Source of the DNA: Desulfobacteraceae bacterium
Lineage (GTDB): Bacteria > Desulfobacterota > DSM-4660 > Desulfatiglandales > Desulfatiglandaceae
DNA: 35,602 nucleotides
Assembly (NCBI GenBank): GCA_030612945.1
Contig: JAUWMY010000001.1
Span: 1 to 35,602, forward strand
Direction of reading: 5' to 3'
This document shows positions 8,598 through 14,361 of this stretch, one piece after another. Every line of letters starts with the position of its first letter. The stretch's first letter is position 1. A program made the position numbers and the translations under genes. The notes under the pieces are model-generated. The model had not been told where the DNA came from, ran no database searches, and saw only the letters and a program-made list of their open reading frames with translations.

Positions 8598-9043
8598 GGT
8601 CTCAATCCCTCCCTAATGTATTGATAGGTGATCAGCTTCCTTTGCAGGGCCTCTTTTTCATCACCGAATAGCACGCTTCCTTCCTCCGAAGGGCTGTAGG
8701 CTTCTTGCATGCCGTCTATATCCAACAGGTTTTCATCCAGCGCTTCCTGAATATCATCGGAGATCTCCAGTACACCCTTCTTGCTCGTGGCCGTGTCTCC
8801 CATGATGCTGGCTTCGTCTTTTGCAAGTTGCACCATAATTACGATGGTCACATTCAGGGTAACTTCCAGCATACCGCTGGCAAGCTCTTTGCGATCAATG
8901 CGGCCGTCCTTAATCCCCACACAGGGCGGCCGCACCTGGCTCGGAATATAATTCTCATGGGGCGCGATGTAGATGTCGCTGTCCCGGATGTAAGTCAGAT
9001 CCGTTTGGAGCTGGGTTTGTATGGCGGTTAGAAGTGCTTTCAA
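8594..9043 (-). CDS. Tail completion / terminator candidate (149 aa)
   Basis: The frame opens at a TTG (9043) and the protein begins MKALLTAIQTQLQTDLTYIR. Its length and position, after DUF1320 and before the small protein and the tail tube, match Mu gp37-type or lambda U-type proteins that cap the tail or join it to the head. The central part has alternating strands (LEVTLNVTIVIMVQL), consistent with that fold class. The TTG start is preceded by GGCACTTATTT, as is the TTG of the gene at 2241-3035. I do not recognise the family with certainty; the role is inferred from gene order. Confidence 0.6.
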   Translation of the reverse strand: MKALLTAIQTQLQTDLTYIRDSDIYIAPHENYIPSQVRPPCVGIKDGRIDRKELASGMLEVTLNVTIVIMVQLAKDEASIMGDTATSKKGVLEISDDIQEALDENLLDIDGMQEAYSPSEEGSVLFGDEKEALQRKLITYQYIREGLRP

Positions 9044-9057
9044 AATAAGTGCCCTTT

Positions 9058-9182
9058 TCGATTGACTATTTTCGATTGTCTATTTGATGAACGCTTCGCT
9101 CCTATTTTGACAAAAACCTCGATGTAGATCAGCGTAGCGTTCCTTAGATAATCGTCAATATTCAATAGTCAATAGTCAATTC
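9058..9182. repeat. Symmetrical composite repeat (7-mer arm, hairpin core, 7-mer arm)
   Basis: The left arm is ATTGACTATTTTCGATTGTC (9062-9081). The core runs from GAACGCTTCGCTCC to AGCGTAGCGTTCC with CAAAAACCTCGATG between. The right arm is AATAGTCAATAGTCAATTC (9162-9180) and touches the TAA of the DUF1320 gene. The arms are inverted with respect to each other, so the whole element is an imperfect palindrome of about 120 bp. Confidence 0.9.
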
Positions 9183-9608
9183 TTACCATCCCTTCAGCTT
9201 TTCCCTGGAAAATATCCTGTCGCTCGATGAGATCTCGGGATAATTGGTCCCTGCAGGCGTGCCGTCCGGGTCATCCTCGCCGAGAGATACCAGGCCCTTG
9301 GGTACTTTTTCCAGGAATGCGATCCTATCGTCGTATCTCTCCTTGATAGATTCCGGAGCGCCCCGGCGTCTGCTATAGAGATTGTAGATCGCTATATCCA
9401 CAGACACGATCAGTATTATCGGCGGGACGGTGGTAAACGGCACAGTGTACTTTGTGCCGCAATAGCTGTCGATCTCGGCATCGGCATTCGCGATCGCACG
9501 CGTAACCTTGTCCTCATCAACGACGCCGGCATCCTCATCATCAGTTAACTGGATGAGGACGTCCTCTTCCATTTGTTCCAGGATATCCGCTTCTGTGCAG
9601 TAGGGCAT
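9183..9608 (-). CDS. DUF1320 head-tail connector family protein (Mu gp36-like, 141 aa)
   Basis: The protein begins MPYCTEADILEQMEEDVLIQ, the hallmark N-terminus of DUF1320 proteins (YxTxxDL...LIQLTD), followed by AIANADAEIDSYCGTKYTVP and a helical ERYDDRIAFLEKV segment. Length is normal for the family (about 140 residues). In Mu-like phages this gene follows the major capsid gene and is thought to act in head completion or the head-tail joint. An ATG with GGAG upstream gives a clear start. The family call is confident; the molecular role is known only by position. Confidence 0.88.
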   Translation of the reverse strand: MPYCTEADILEQMEEDVLIQLTDDEDAGVVDEDKVTRAIANADAEIDSYCGTKYTVPFTTVPPIILIVSVDIAIYNLYSRRRGAPESIKERYDDRIAFLEKVPKGLVSLGEDDPDGTPAGTNYPEISSSDRIFSREKLKGW

Positions 9609-9633
9609 TGCTTGCTCCGTTACGGGTTGCGGG

Positions 9634-9921
9634 TTACGGGTTTATTCGCGGGCCTTTTTCCCCTGACTTTTTACCCGCCTGTTTTTTGACCTCTGCCTTC
9701 TCTTTCCTCTTTTCCCGGAGTACCGGGATCCCGGTATTGAGCGGAGCGCCGGGACCTGATTCCTGCTTATCCTTCACGGCCTCGACGGTGAGCATGGGCT
9801 CAGCCCTTAAGGTCTCCAGATCTCCTTTGGAAAACTTATCATTCGGATATTCAACGGCCCCTTTGGGATGTGCCACCCCGCAGCGCCTGAAATTATGCCT
9901 TTTACTCGTTATACGAATCAT
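9634..9921 (-). CDS. HI1506-like / Mu gp35-type protein (95 aa)
   Basis: I chose the ATG at 9921 (MIRITSKRHNFRRCGVAHPK), which has GGAGCGAAC just upstream; an earlier TTG at 9936 is in frame but lacks a site. The segment GVAHPKGAVEYPNDKFSKGDLETLRAEPMLTVE is typical of the short DNA-binding-like HI1506 family found between major capsid and DUF1320 genes in Mu-like phages. The tail after residue 60 is Lys/Glu-rich and low in complexity (REKRKEKAEVKKQAGKK). Its NTGIPVLR segment comes from a GGGATCCCGGTATT sequence related to the TTATTCCGG repeat. Confidence 0.75.
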   Translation of the reverse strand: MIRITSKRHNFRRCGVAHPKGAVEYPNDKFSKGDLETLRAEPMLTVEAVKDKQESGPGAPLNTGIPVLREKRKEKAEVKKQAGKKSGEKGPRINP

Positions 9922-9937
9922 GTTCGCTCCTTTCATT

Positions 9938-10069
9938 CGATTGACTATTTTCGATTGTCTATTGACTATTGGATGAACGCTTCGCTCTCTTGTTTAAAAA
10001 AACCTAAGATAGAAAAAGCGAAGCGTTCTCTTGATAATAGTCAATAGTCATTAGTCAATATTCAATTCT
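9938..10069. repeat. Symmetrical composite repeat (7-mer arm, hairpin core, 7-mer arm)
   Basis: ATTGACTATTTTCGATTGTC starts the left arm; the core has TGAACGCTTCGCTC and AGCGAAGCGTTC, with a divergent middle (AAAAAAACCTAAGATAG). The right arm of AATAGTC/ATTAGTC units (10035-10065) abuts the TAA of the major capsid gene. Confidence 0.9.
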
Positions 10070-10975
10070 TTATCCCGCTCCCGTGGACCCGTAACTCATC
10101 TGCCATAAACCGTATCCACCTGCGGCCCTGGCCTCGGCACCAAACCGGAACTTTTTGCGCATGAAGACGTTATCCGCCTCCGGCGTTGTCTGCTGCACAA
10201 AGACCGGCGCCTTCCGTTCCTGGTATACAAACGGCTTGAGCGGCCGGTTAGTAACATGCAGCATCCATTGCGTAGCGCTCGTAATCCTGGGATTGACAAG
10301 AAGCGTGGCCGTTCCCCTGTACGGGTTGGGCGATTCGTCTGTGAGCTTTTCGTTTTCCAGCAAAATCTTGCCGGTGGCTTCTAAAGCCGGTCCGACTTCG
10401 AGCAGATCCGGTACAAGCGCCAGAGGGCGGCCCTCGTCATCCTTAAAACTCATGATGGCCAGCCTTGCAGCCCCGTAGCTTGCAGCTGCACCGGCCGCGT
10501 TTGCAACGGACAGGGCGGCCGTGCCGTGATTGCTCACGCTGGATCCTGCCACGTCGTGGTCGGTGTCGTAGAAATACTGGCCGTCGTAGCATTCATTGGT
10601 GAATGCGTCGTTTTTGAGATCCGCGTCGAGCTCATCGGGCAACTGTTTGGAGCTGTATCCCGCCTCCTGGGCCTGTGGACCATAGATCCCGATATTGTCA
10701 TCTTCTATATCGTTCCGGTCCACCTCCACTGTGGCCTCAAAGTCGTCGTTTACGATGGTGTACTTGAAGGCCTCAAGGGTCTTCAATACCTTGTCTCCCA
10801 GCCACTTGCGCATCTTGGGAAACCTGGAGAGCCAGGTGTAATCGTTCTGACTCGAACCGCTGGGGACCTTCATCGTGGTCTTTGCCCAGAGGCTGGGAGC
10901 CGCGTCGAATGCCTTGTTAAACGTGGTTTTCAGGTTAATGAAAACCGCTGTGAGATTGGTTTTGTTTACCAGCAT
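10070..10975 (-). CDS. Major capsid protein (Mu gpT-like)
   Basis: Start at ATG 10975, seven bases after GGAG; the ATG at 10981 is too close to that site. The product is 301 residues. N-terminal VNKTNLTAVFINLKTTFNKAF and the central NDIEDDNIGIYGPQAQEAG and LPDELDADLKND segments are diagnostic of Mu-like major head subunit gpT. Length agrees with Mu T (about 305 residues). Later segments (LLVNPRITSATQWMLH, KPFVYQERKAP) are the conserved shell region. The gene follows protease/scaffold and decoration genes, as expected for a procapsid assembly module. Confidence 0.93.
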   Translation of the reverse strand: MLVNKTNLTAVFINLKTTFNKAFDAAPSLWAKTTMKVPSGSSQNDYTWLSRFPKMRKWLGDKVLKTLEAFKYTIVNDDFEATVEVDRNDIEDDNIGIYGPQAQEAGYSSKQLPDELDADLKNDAFTNECYDGQYFYDTDHDVAGSSVSNHGTAALSVANAAGAAASYGAARLAIMSFKDDEGRPLALVPDLLEVGPALEATGKILLENEKLTDESPNPYRGTATLLVNPRITSATQWMLHVTNRPLKPFVYQERKAPVFVQQTTPEADNVFMRKKFRFGAEARAAGGYGLWQMSYGSTGAG

Positions 10976-11029
10976 GATCATTCTCCTTTTCTGAAATATT
11001 TTATGCCCCTACCGGGGCGTTAAACTGCT

Positions 11030-11902
11030 TTACACTGTTGACAGTGCGTTTCCGTCATCAGCGAGCACGCGCCATACCAGGGCTCCTGCCACCTGCACGG
11101 CAGTCAAAACGATGGTATCGCCTGCGTCGCCCATTGTGATGGTATTATTCGCCGCCTGGTTGATGGCCGCGGCTACGGTGATCACGGCGTCCCCGGCGTC
11201 CACATCCAGGCTGATTGCCAGGGTGATTCCGGCCAGTGCCGGGATGGCAAGGGTACGGGTATCGTCCACGCCAGTGGTGGTAATTGCTACTGATCCTGAT
11301 TTCGTGACCGGTATTGCGCCGCCGTCTCCGGGATCGGCAATAGCCACCGGCGCCTTGGGGTAGATCTCCTGAAGGGCCGCCTCTACTTCGGTCTGGGCCG
11401 TAAAAGCCCCCGAGTCCGCGATGCTGATAGCGCTAGCCGCATGTGCCGCGCTGCCATCGGCGATATGAGTGGCCACATCGGCCTGGCGAATGGCGGGCTC
11501 GATGTCGATCCAGGCATGGGTCGTATCGATATACCCGGCGATGATGCCGCAAAAAATGTTGTGTGTTACGTTGGCCGTCAGATCAACGGTCTGATCGTCC
11601 ACCAGAAATACGTTGTCTCCCACGTTGGCGATGGTGATGGCCGTGTCCAGGATAACCTTGAACAGACCCCTGCGCCTCAGGACGATCGAAAGATCGCCGT
11701 TGGACCCATCGGCATTGTCCACCTGCTCCGTGGCCAAGCCCTGGAAAATCAGTCCCGACGTGTCCGATCCCTCCAGGCAATACCCGGCTACATTGACGCA
11801 AGCCAGGGCTCCACCGAAAACCTTTTCCGATGCCGCCATTTCGAACTCAAGCTCGACACCCTCCCTATATTCAATCTGTTTGTCTTCGCTTAATTCTGTC
11901 AT
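11030..11902 (-). CDS. Capsid decoration (cement) protein with C-terminal extension (290 aa)
   Basis: A strong GGGAGG precedes ATG 11902. Residues 1-145 (EYREGVELEFEMAASEKVFGGALACVN, then VFLVDDQTVDLTANVT and AWIDIEPA) match capsid cement or decoration proteins of the DUF2190 type, which stabilise expanded heads. After a helical, Ala-rich linker (THIADGSAAHAASAISI, then ALQEIYPKAP) comes a beta-rich Ala/Thr/Val domain of about 110 residues (about 180-290). Decoration proteins are usually 110-150 residues, so this looks like a fusion with an outward-facing head domain. The fusion reading is inference. Confidence 0.78.
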   Translation of the reverse strand: MTELSEDKQIEYREGVELEFEMAASEKVFGGALACVNVAGYCLEGSDTSGLIFQGLATEQVDNADGSNGDLSIVLRRRGLFKVILDTAITIANVGDNVFLVDDQTVDLTANVTHNIFCGIIAGYIDTTHAWIDIEPAIRQADVATHIADGSAAHAASAISIADSGAFTAQTEVEAALQEIYPKAPVAIADPGDGGAIPVTKSGSVAITTTGVDDTRTLAIPALAGITLAISLDVDAGDAVITVAAAINQAANNTITMGDAGDTIVLTAVQVAGALVWRVLADDGNALSTV

Positions 11903-11926
11903 TTTTTACCTCCCGTTTTGATTGAC

Positions 11927-11955
11927 TATTTTCGATTGATTATTGACTATTGAAA
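11927..11955. repeat. ATTGACT heptamer array
   Basis: A short copy of the left arm only: ATTGACTATTTTCGATTGAT followed by TATTGACTATTG, between the decoration gene and the small ORF at 11963-12085. The hairpin core and the right arm are missing. Confidence 0.85.
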
Positions 11956-11962
11956 AACAAAC

Positions 11963-12085
11963 TCAATTAACAATCTCCTTTTTTGCCCCCGGACTTTGTT
12001 CCGCTTCCTTTGCCCGGCGCTCCTCCTTCGCCTCCGCCATGACCATCTTTTGGCCCTTTAGCATCTTCAGGAGGCCCGGTTCCAT
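11963..12085 (-). CDS. Possible small basic/acidic helical protein (40 aa)
   Basis: The 40-codon frame starts ATG at 12085 and ends TGA at 11963-11965 (MEPGLLKMLKGQKMVMAEAK, then a Glu/Arg/Ala-rich helix). It lies six bases after the stop of the protease gene, in the same direction. There is no strong ribosome site at the first ATG, so coupling to the upstream gene or an internal ATG may be used. The predicted product would be a single charged helix. It may be a real small virion-module gene or a chance frame. Confidence 0.4.
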   Translation of the reverse strand: MEPGLLKMLKGQKMVMAEAKEERRAKEAEQSPGAKKEIVN

Positions 12086-12090
12086 CTCTT

Positions 12091-12630
12091 TTAGGCACTT
12101 TGAAGCCCTCCGTATTGTTTGATGTCCTCATCCGTATTGCCCATCATCTTGGCCACGGCGAGCACGGTCTCATCGATCACCCCTTCACCTTTATTTTTCT
12201 GGTTAGGAAGCTCTCCCACCGGGATCACTACCGGGGCCTTGGCCACGAAGGTCTTAAAGCCTTCCAGGTCTCGCAGTGCATATTCTTCCGCCCATTTCTT
12301 CTGGTCGGGCGAGATCTTGCCTTCAAGCGTCGCCTTTGCCACGACCTCATCCGCGTCCCGTTTGCTTAGATCCTTTTGCAGCCTGTCAAATTCCTCCCGA
12401 GATACGGATCCCTTTGAGGACTGTTTGAGCGCATGGATCGAAGCCACTACCGTAGACGCATCCCCCTCTGTCAGGTCCAATGCCTGAAGCACATCTTTGG
12501 CGATCACCTCCACCTGCTCAGGGCCTTTATTGGCCTTTGCCACGACCGCTTCCACGGCCTCCACAACCTTGTCCTCATCCGCCCCGGCCTCTATGCCGAG
12601 CTTTGCAATAAGCCTTTTCAAAAAATCCAT
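12091..12630 (-). CDS. Nested scaffold protein from an internal in-frame start (Mu Z-like, 179 aa)
   Basis: Within the protease gene, AGGAGGAGG is followed six bases later by ATG at 12630 (MDFLKRLIAKLGIEAGADED). This ribosome site is at least as strong as that of the full gene. The nested product begins right after the protease domain and would be the helical, acidic scaffold (VEAVEAVVAKANKGPEQVEV and onwards). Mu and lambda use the same in-frame nesting (I/Z, C/Nu3). Expression of the nested form is inferred from the start signal alone. Confidence 0.7.
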   Translation of the reverse strand: MDFLKRLIAKLGIEAGADEDKVVEAVEAVVAKANKGPEQVEVIAKDVLQALDLTEGDASTVVASIHALKQSSKGSVSREEFDRLQKDLSKRDADEVVAKATLEGKISPDQKKWAEEYALRDLEGFKTFVAKAPVVIPVGELPNQKNKGEGVIDETVLAVAKMMGNTDEDIKQYGGLQSA

Positions 12631-13110
12631 ATTTGTCTCCTCCTCCTGGAATTCCGATTCCAGCTTTGCCAGGATCGGAGTTAAATTGTTTGTCTTGGGC
12701 GCATTAGTGAGGGCCACCGAATGCACCGCGATCAACCTTTTGTCCTTCTTTCGCACAATGGAGACGGGCGAAAAATACCGATACTCTTTTTTCAGGATGA
12801 ACTCCTCTGCTTCATCGTTCCACTCTACCCTCACGGATATTCCCTTTGCCTCTTCCCAGCGATACTCTTTTATCCAGCCAGCAGCGGGCGCCTTGACTCC
12901 CTTAAGGGTCTGATGTTCATAGTCGATGACGATATCGTTTCCCCGTCTCGAGACAAAGGAGACAAGGGTATCAAATGCCTGTTTGTCCACGAGGAACGGT
13001 TTCTCCCCTTCGAGTTCAGTCCAGTCAGCCTCATAAAGCAGCATCCACTCCGGGATTTTACCGTCCTGGACATCGATTGCCGCGATAATGGCCTTTGCTA
13101 AAAATTGCAT
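12091..13110 (-). CDS. Head maturation protease/scaffold (Mu protease I-like, 339 aa)
   Basis: ATG 13110 has AGGAG seven bases upstream (MQFLAKAIIAAIDV). Residues 1-160 are Mu-like prophage I protein: PEWMLLYEADWTELEG, DIVIDYEHQTLKG, PAAGWIKEYRWEE, YRYFSPVSIVRKKDK and HSVALTNAPKTNNL, the family's core with its likely His/Ser-type catalytic region. The rest is a charged helical scaffold domain ending near KQYGGLQSA. A second strong start inside the gene at 12630 would yield the scaffold alone, as for Mu gene Z. The final TAA is within a GTGCCTAAA sequence, identical to the nonamer repeat unit, so the gene end may have been captured from a repeat. Confidence 0.9.
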   Translation of the reverse strand: MQFLAKAIIAAIDVQDGKIPEWMLLYEADWTELEGEKPFLVDKQAFDTLVSFVSRRGNDIVIDYEHQTLKGVKAPAAGWIKEYRWEEAKGISVRVEWNDEAEEFILKKEYRYFSPVSIVRKKDKRLIAVHSVALTNAPKTNNLTPILAKLESEFQEEETNMDFLKRLIAKLGIEAGADEDKVVEAVEAVVAKANKGPEQVEVIAKDVLQALDLTEGDASTVVASIHALKQSSKGSVSREEFDRLQKDLSKRDADEVVAKATLEGKISPDQKKWAEEYALRDLEGFKTFVAKAPVVIPVGELPNQKNKGEGVIDETVLAVAKMMGNTDEDIKQYGGLQSA

Positions 13111-13125
13111 TTGTGCTCCTTTCAG

Positions 13126-13165
13126 TCGCGGTTCAGGGTTCAAGGTTCAAGGTTCACAGTTTCCC
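13126..13165. repeat. GGTTCAA heptamer array
   Basis: Five imperfect GGTTCAA/GGTTCAG units between the gpG-like gene and the protease gene, next to a CAGTCGCGG motif that also precedes the arrays at 8320 and 25372. Confidence 0.85.
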
Positions 13166-13609
13166 TCGAACAATAAAATCACCCAGCGCCGCCTTCATCT
13201 CCACCCAGTCCTCATCCTGCACCATCATGTAAGGGCGTGCCGGGATAGTGACCTTCCTGCCACGACCGGCCTTGCCCCCGAAGTGATGTATGGCCGCGTA
13301 TACTTTGTTCGCCGATATCACTACTTTATCGTTAAACGCCTTATAATTAACCGCGCCCATCAGGCCACCCGCCATGCCCTGCTCTCTCAGGATAGCAGTG
13401 CCCTTCTTTGTCTTCAGTGTCTCGAGAGAGAGCGATGTCCACTTCTCGGGCCTCCCGCCTTTCTCAAAGTTCCGGACAATGGATGTCCTTGCAATAGCGC
13501 CTATAATCTTCATGGCAGGCGCGGGATTGCCCATCCGCTTGAGGATACCGCCCAGGAGTTTCCGCACTTCCCGATCGTCAATTTTTACGCTTACCGCTAC
13601 TCCACCCAC
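13154..13609 (-). CDS. Phage virion morphogenesis protein (Mu gpG-like, 151 aa)
   Basis: The frame opens at GTG 13609 (MGGVAVSVKIDDREVRKLLG). The sequence continues with LGGILKRMGN, SIVRNFEKGGRPEKWTSLS and the typical C-terminal VYAAIHHFGGKAG and IPARPYMMV motifs, all characteristic of the phage virion morphogenesis family that includes Mu gpG and P2-type tail completion proteins. In Mu it acts in head or tail joining. Length is normal. The start is within the heptamer region and lacks a strong ribosome site, so the true initiation codon may differ by a few residues. Confidence 0.88.
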   Translation of the reverse strand: MGGVAVSVKIDDREVRKLLGGILKRMGNPAPAMKIIGAIARTSIVRNFEKGGRPEKWTSLSLETLKTKKGTAILREQGMAGGLMGAVNYKAFNDKVVISANKVYAAIHHFGGKAGRGRKVTIPARPYMMVQDEDWVEMKAALGDFIVRGKL

Positions 13610-13655
13610 TGACTTCTGACCTCTGATTTCTGACCTCTGATCTCTGACCTTCAGT
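13606..13655. repeat. TCTGACC heptamer array
   Basis: About six units of TCTGACC/TCTGATT/TCTGACT between the gpG-like gene and the truncated head-morphogenesis gene. The array provides the stop of the latter (GAC TGA) and runs up to the GTG start of the former. Confidence 0.85.
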
Positions 13656-13851
13656 CCCTGAATCCTTCCTTCCCAGGATTATAATCCCATCCGGGATCGA
13701 TCCCTTTCGGTATCTTATGGATCTCCCCCGTGGCCTTATCCACCCATTCATACTTCGTGATCTTCGGGGCCTTGGTCCGGATGGGATGCGCCCCACCGGC
13801 CTCTTCTTTTTTCAGTCTTTCCACCTCACGGGCGGAGTGGCTCACCACGCC
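13651..13851 (-). pseudogene. Continuation of the head morphogenesis protein after an in-frame TGA
   Basis: Directly after the TGA at 13852-13854, with no frame change, the reading goes on for 66 codons: GVVSHSAREVERLKKEEAGG, then KITKYEWVDKATGEIHKIPK and GIDPGWDYNPGK. In intact Mu F-type proteins the PPNGWGC segment is followed by CxV, a serine/arginine-containing helix and a later GIDPGW-YNPG motif, so this is the same protein, not a separate gene. It ends in a TCTGACC heptamer array, shortly after the GIDPGWDYNPG motif. Translation would need readthrough, selenocysteine insertion, or re-initiation at the GTG-GTG at 13848. Otherwise the gene has been cut by mutation. Confidence 0.75.
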
Positions 13852-14361
13852 TCACTTGCACCCCCAGCCGTTTGGCGGGTAATGGGTCTCCCACCAGGGA
13901 TCGTCCGCGGGCAGGACCAGGTTATACCAGTGACTGTGCTCCTCTCTCGGCTCTGCCGCACGGGCGCCCACATACCTGAGAAACGGCCTGGCCTTGAGGA
14001 CATCGGGATCCATCATCTGGGCATAGTGTCCGACCGAATATGCCACGCTCAGGTTGGTATTGAAAATTACCGCCGTTCTCCATGCCCTGCCGCCCTTATA
14101 GATCCAGCCATGCCGCTGAACGATATCATCGAATCCCTTTCGGAATTCGGCCAGGGTCGTTCCCTCGGAAATGCCTTTTTTCACGGCCTCGCGCAGGTCT
14201 TCGAGCAGCTCGGACTTCATGGCCCCGGCCACGGAGAAAGCGCGGGCATGCATGGCCTTCCACAGGTCCTTCCAGGTGGCCGTGGGCACATTGAGCTTTT
14301 TCCTAAAAAACTCGATTGCCTCATCAAAGGGGAGTCTTATATATTCAGCGCTCGATAACAT
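13852..14361 (-). CDS. Head morphogenesis protein (Mu gp30/F-like), N-terminal 169 aa before an in-frame TGA
   Basis: The start ATG 14361 follows GGGAGG and overlaps the portal gene by 17 bases. The sequence LPFDEAIEFFRKKLNVPT, then ARAFSVAGAMKSELLEDLRE, EGTTLAEFRKGFDDIV and FNTNLSVAYSVGHYAQM is the classic start of Mu F-like minor head proteins that join portal and capsid. It ends at PPNGWGCK followed by TGA; the family normally has a cysteine at this spot (GCxC). The same frame then continues for 66 codons. So this is a nonsense change, a gene split, or a recoded stop. Confidence 0.85.
   Translation of the reverse strand: MLSSAEYIRLPFDEAIEFFRKKLNVPTATWKDLWKAMHARAFSVAGAMKSELLEDLREAVKKGISEGTTLAEFRKGFDDIVQRHGWIYKGGRAWRTAVIFNTNLSVAYSVGHYAQMMDPDVLKARPFLRYVGARAAEPREEHSHWYNLVLPADDPWWETHYPPNGWGCK

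Noticed and set aside
13829..13851. SECIS element just after the TGA of the head-morphogenesis gene
   Set aside because: The visible hairpin starts immediately after the TGA and its loop is only about eight bases away; bacterial SECIS loops are further downstream. Kept only as a possibility in the findings.
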